A stretch of DNA of 42,958 nt, taken from positions 1-42,958 of the forward strand of contig JAUHWP010000011.1 in NCBI GenBank assembly GCA_030424645.1. Reading direction: 5' to 3'. A program made the position numbers and the translations under genes. Position 1 is the stretch's first letter. Every line of letters starts with the position of its first letter. This document shows, in pieces, positions 40,577 to 42,958 of the stretch. The notes under the pieces were generated by a model. The model saw only the letters and a list, made by a program, of their open reading frames with translations, searched no databases and was not told where the DNA came from. This stretch comes from Alphaproteobacteria bacterium. Lineage in GTDB: Bacteria; Pseudomonadota; Alphaproteobacteria; Rhodobacterales; Rhodobacteraceae.

Positions 40577-41389
40577 GTGGCGCATATCATCGTGGTCGGA
40601 AACGAAAAGGGCGGGGCGGGCAAATCCACCGTGTCCATGCATGTGGCAACGGCGCTGTCGCGGCTGGGGCACAAAGTCGGAGTTCTTGATCTGGACCTGC
40701 GCCAGAAGACCTTTGGCCGGTTCGTCGAAAACCGCAAAGCCACCATGGCGCGGGCTGGTGTCGATCTGGCAACGCCTGAATATCATGACCTGCCCGAGGT
40801 CGACCCTGCCACCCTGAAACCCGGCGAAAACCCCTATGACCGGCGCCTGTCGATGGCGGTGGCCGCGCTGGAAGCCGACCGGGATTTCATCATCATTGAC
40901 TGCCCCGGATCGCACACACGCCTCAGCCAGGTCGCCCATTCGCTCGCCGACACCCTGATCACCCCGCTGAATGACAGCTTTGTCGATTTCGACCTGCTGG
41001 CCCATATCGACCCCGAAACCAGCAAGGTCAAAGGCCCATCGGTCTATTCCGAGATGGTGTGGAACGCACGTCAGCTGCGCGCCAAGGCCGGGTTAAAACC
41101 GATTGACTGGGTCGTCGTGCGCAATCGTCTGGGCGCGCAAATGATGCACAACAAGAAAAAGATGGGCGATGCGGTTGATGACCTGTCCAAGCGGATCGGC
41201 TTTCGCGTGGCCCCCGGCTTTAACGAGCGGGTGATCTTTCGCGAATTGTTCCCGCGCGGGCTGACCCTGCTTGACCTGCGCGACGTGGGCGTGGTGGGGC
41301 AGATGAACATCTCGAACGTGGCCGCGCGCCAGGAATTGCGCGAGCTGATGAAGGCGTTGAACCTGCCCGGTGTCGAGGTGAAGATCTAA
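40577..41389 (+). CDS. mipZ: ParA/MipZ-family division-plane ATPase
   Basis: A 270-residue ParA-superfamily ATPase. It starts HIIVVGNEKGGAGKSTVSMH, the deviant Walker A with the signature lysine, followed by VGVLDLDLRQKTFGRFVENR and FIIIDCPGSHTRLSQVAHS (Walker B). The C-terminal part includes RVAPGFNERVIFRELFPRGL, typical of MipZ rather than chromosomal ParA. In Caulobacter, MipZ forms a gradient from the ParB-bound poles and inhibits FtsZ near them. The start is a GTG. There is no parB next to it, as usual for MipZ. Confidence 0.9.
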   Translation: MAHIIVVGNEKGGAGKSTVSMHVATALSRLGHKVGVLDLDLRQKTFGRFVENRKATMARAGVDLATPEYHDLPEVDPATLKPGENPYDRRLSMAVAALEADRDFIIIDCPGSHTRLSQVAHSLADTLITPLNDSFVDFDLLAHIDPETSKVKGPSVYSEMVWNARQLRAKAGLKPIDWVVVRNRLGAQMMHNKKKMGDAVDDLSKRIGFRVAPGFNERVIFRELFPRGLTLLDLRDVGVVGQMNISNVAARQELRELMKALNLPGVEVKI

Positions 41390-41449
41390 CCGCGCCGACC
41401 GCGCTTTTCCCTCTTTCCGTGGGGCTTGGCCCCGACTACGCTCGCCCTC

Positions 41450-42397
41450 ATGTTGCGTTTTGCCCTGACCCGCGCCTTTTCGCTTGGCCTCAGCCTCGTG
41501 GTTGCCTCGTTGGTGATCTTCGCGATGATCGAGGTAATCCCCGGCGATCCGGCGTCCTTCATGCTGGGGCTGAACGCGAGGCCCGAAACCGTCGCCGCCC
41601 TGCGCGCGGAACTCGGGCTGGATGGCACGTTGCCCGCCCGGTATCTGGGCTGGGTCGGTGGCATGATCACGGGGGATTTCGGCCTGTCTTATACCTATCG
41701 CGTGCCGGTGTCCGAACTGGTGGTGGAGCGGCTTCAGGTCTCGCTGCCGCTGGCGCTGTATGCCCTGTGCCTGTCCACCCTGATCGCCATCCCCGTTGGC
41801 CTGATCGCCGCCGCCCGCCGTGGCAACCCGGCCGATTACGCGATCATGGGGGCCACGCAACTGGGCATCGCGGTGCCGAATTTCTGGTTTGCGATGTTGC
41901 TGGTCATGGTCTTCGCGGTGCAGCTTCGCTGGTTCTCTGCTGGCGGCTTTCCGGGGTGGGACGAAGGGGTCTGGCCCGCGATGAAGGCCCTGACCCTGCC
42001 CGCCGTGGCACTGGCGCTGCCGCAGGCCTCTATTCTGGCGCGAGTTATGCGGTCGTCGTTGTTGGACGTGCTGCATCAGGACTATATGCGCACCGCCCGC
42101 GCCAAGGGGCTGACCATGGCCCAGGCCATCCGCCGCCATGCGCTGCGCAACGCGCTGATCCCCGTTCTGACCATCATCGGGCTGCAGTTCAGCTTCCTTC
42201 TGGCGGGTGCCATCATCATCGAGAATGTCTTTTTCCTGCCCGGCCTTGGGCGGCTGATCTTTCAGGCGATCACCCAGCGCGACCTTGTGGTGGTGGAAAG
42301 CGTGGTGATGCTGCTGGTCTTTGCGGTGATCCTTGTGACCTTCCTGGTCGATGTGGCCTATGCGCTGGTCGATCCCCGATTGCGGAGACGCCGATGA
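41450..42397 (+). CDS. ABC transporter permease, DppB/OppB type (second transporter)
   Basis: An inner-membrane permease of 315 residues. N-terminal RFALTRAFSLGLSLVVASLV leads to the conserved VIPGDPASFMLGLNA; LGLDGTLPARYLGWVGGMI is the usual periplasmic segment; the EAA loop is DYMRTARAKGLTMAQAIRRH. The protein ends DPRLRRRR. It differs clearly from the permease at 567-1514, so this is a separate transporter of the same class. The ATG at 41450 is preceded by a poor ribosome-binding site. The 3' end overlaps the next permease gene by 4 bp. Confidence 0.92.
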   Translation: MLRFALTRAFSLGLSLVVASLVIFAMIEVIPGDPASFMLGLNARPETVAALRAELGLDGTLPARYLGWVGGMITGDFGLSYTYRVPVSELVVERLQVSLPLALYALCLSTLIAIPVGLIAAARRGNPADYAIMGATQLGIAVPNFWFAMLLVMVFAVQLRWFSAGGFPGWDEGVWPAMKALTLPAVALALPQASILARVMRSSLLDVLHQDYMRTARAKGLTMAQAIRRHALRNALIPVLTIIGLQFSFLLAGAIIIENVFFLPGLGRLIFQAITQRDLVVVESVVMLLVFAVILVTFLVDVAYALVDPRLRRRR

Positions 42398-42958
42398 CCC
42401 GCCTGCCCGCTCAGCTTTGGATCGGCGCCGCCCTCAGCGCCCTGTTGCTGGCCGCGGCGTTGCTGTCGTTCATCTGGACACCCTACGACGTGACCACGCT
42501 GGCGATCAGCGCCAAGCTGCGCCCCCCGTCGGCCGAGTTTCTTCTGGGCACCGACCATTTCGGGCGCGACCTTCTGTCGATGCTGATGGAAGGCGGGCGC
42601 ATCTCGATCGCGGTCGCGGTATTGGCCGTGGGCATCGGCATGGCGGCGGGGGTGCCGCTGGGTCTGCTGGCCGCCGCCAATCGTGGCGGCTGGCTGGACG
42701 AGGTGACGATGCGCGGCAATGACCTGATCTTTGCCTTCCCGTCTCTGGTCATCGCCATCCTGATCACCGCAACCTTCGGCCCCTCGGCCACCAATGCAAT
42801 CATTGCCATCGGCATTTTCAACATCCCCGTCTTTGCCCGCGTGGCACGGGGAGGCGCGCTGACGATCTGGACGCAGGAATTCATCATGGCCGCGCGGGTG
42901 GCGGGCAAGGGCAGAACGCGGATCAGCGTGGAACACATCCTGCCCAACATCGCGAACC
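42394..42958 (+). CDS. ABC transporter permease, DppC/OppC type, cut by the window end
   Basis: The first 188 residues of a DppC-class permease. One N-terminal membrane helix (LWIGAALSALLLAAALLSFI) is followed by the conserved FLLGTDHFGRDLLSMLMEGG, then membrane segments with SLVIAILITATFGPSATNAI, and the start of the EAA region MAARVAGKGRTRISVEHILP. The rest lies outside the window. It overlaps the upstream permease by ATGA, so the two are the paired permeases of a peptide-, nickel- or sugar-peptide-type importer whose ATPases and receptor are presumably downstream. Confidence 0.92.
   Translation, partial: MTRLPAQLWIGAALSALLLAAALLSFIWTPYDVTTLAISAKLRPPSAEFLLGTDHFGRDLLSMLMEGGRISIAVAVLAVGIGMAAGVPLGLLAAANRGGWLDEVTMRGNDLIFAFPSLVIAILITATFGPSATNAIIAIGIFNIPVFARVARGGALTIWTQEFIMAARVAGKGRTRISVEHILPNIAN

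Noticed and set aside
1-42958. CRISPR arrays, insertion sequences, prophage or toxin-antitoxin operons
   Set aside because: I saw no regularly spaced repeats, transposase or integrase motifs, phage structural genes, or paired small toxin/antitoxin frames.

Overview
The window is high-GC alphaproteobacterial DNA, almost certainly from Rhodobacteraceae (Roseobacter group). The basis is the family-typical gene order murA-DUF2948-hisD-UPF0262-phosphatase-infA-maf-RNase E/G-yacG, the order ffh-GNAT-chorismate mutase-rpsP-(bluB)-rimM-trmD-rplS-rpmE, a MipZ-type ATPase, a tandem luxR-luxI pair and TGATCC-type promoters. The species cannot be named from this window. I see no CRISPR array, insertion sequence, prophage or rRNA operon.

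Layout. 1-5065: the end of a family-5 solute-binding protein gene, then a peptide/nickel-type ABC transporter (one permease, a permease-ATPase fusion, a second ATPase) and an overlapping GntR/FadR regulator. 5093-6810 (minus): pabC and pabB for p-aminobenzoate. 6811-7446: a gap with a possible antiporter gene remnant. 7447-13776: a divergently transcribed membrane-lipid and oxidative-stress module. Its minus arm is DUF1365 then a short-chain dehydrogenase. Its plus arm is a COG2907 flavoprotein, a Cfa-type methyltransferase, a chalcone-isomerase-like exported protein, an MFS carrier and DUF3833. The gap between the arms holds two back-to-back TGATCC-N18-TA promoters, and nearly all genes in each arm overlap by a few bases. 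13777-16120: an accessory patch with two exported proteins I do not recognise, ending at tRNA-Phe.

16276-22691 (minus): the housekeeping run from yacG back to murA, with a small conserved ORF ahead of murA and an 11-codon copy of the infA start ahead of infA. 22782-24475: tRNA-Thr, then luxR-luxI with a terminator. 24658-25242: an outer-membrane beta-barrel protein. 25355-29179 (minus): an acyl-CoA synthetase and an MsbA-type ABC exporter. 29371-32718: small envelope and stress genes (lipoprotein, YdcF-like, secreted protein, exported rhodanese, ABM-like monooxygenase, zinc-ribbon protein, universal stress protein).

33024-40358: the translation and secretion cluster. bluB, a 49-codon membrane ORF and a sulfotransferase-like gene are inserted in it. 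A leader region of about 840 bp ahead of rplS carries a small ORF and several hairpins. 40577-41389: mipZ. 41450-end: the first two permease genes of another peptide-type ABC transporter, the second cut by the window edge.

The most interesting unit is the 7.4-13.8 kb module. Its gene content and promoter spacing fit a singlet-oxygen or photo-oxidative (RpoE/ChrR-type) regulon that modifies unsaturated membrane lipids. The roles of its DUF1365, chalcone-isomerase-like, DUF3833, MFS and SDR members are not settled.
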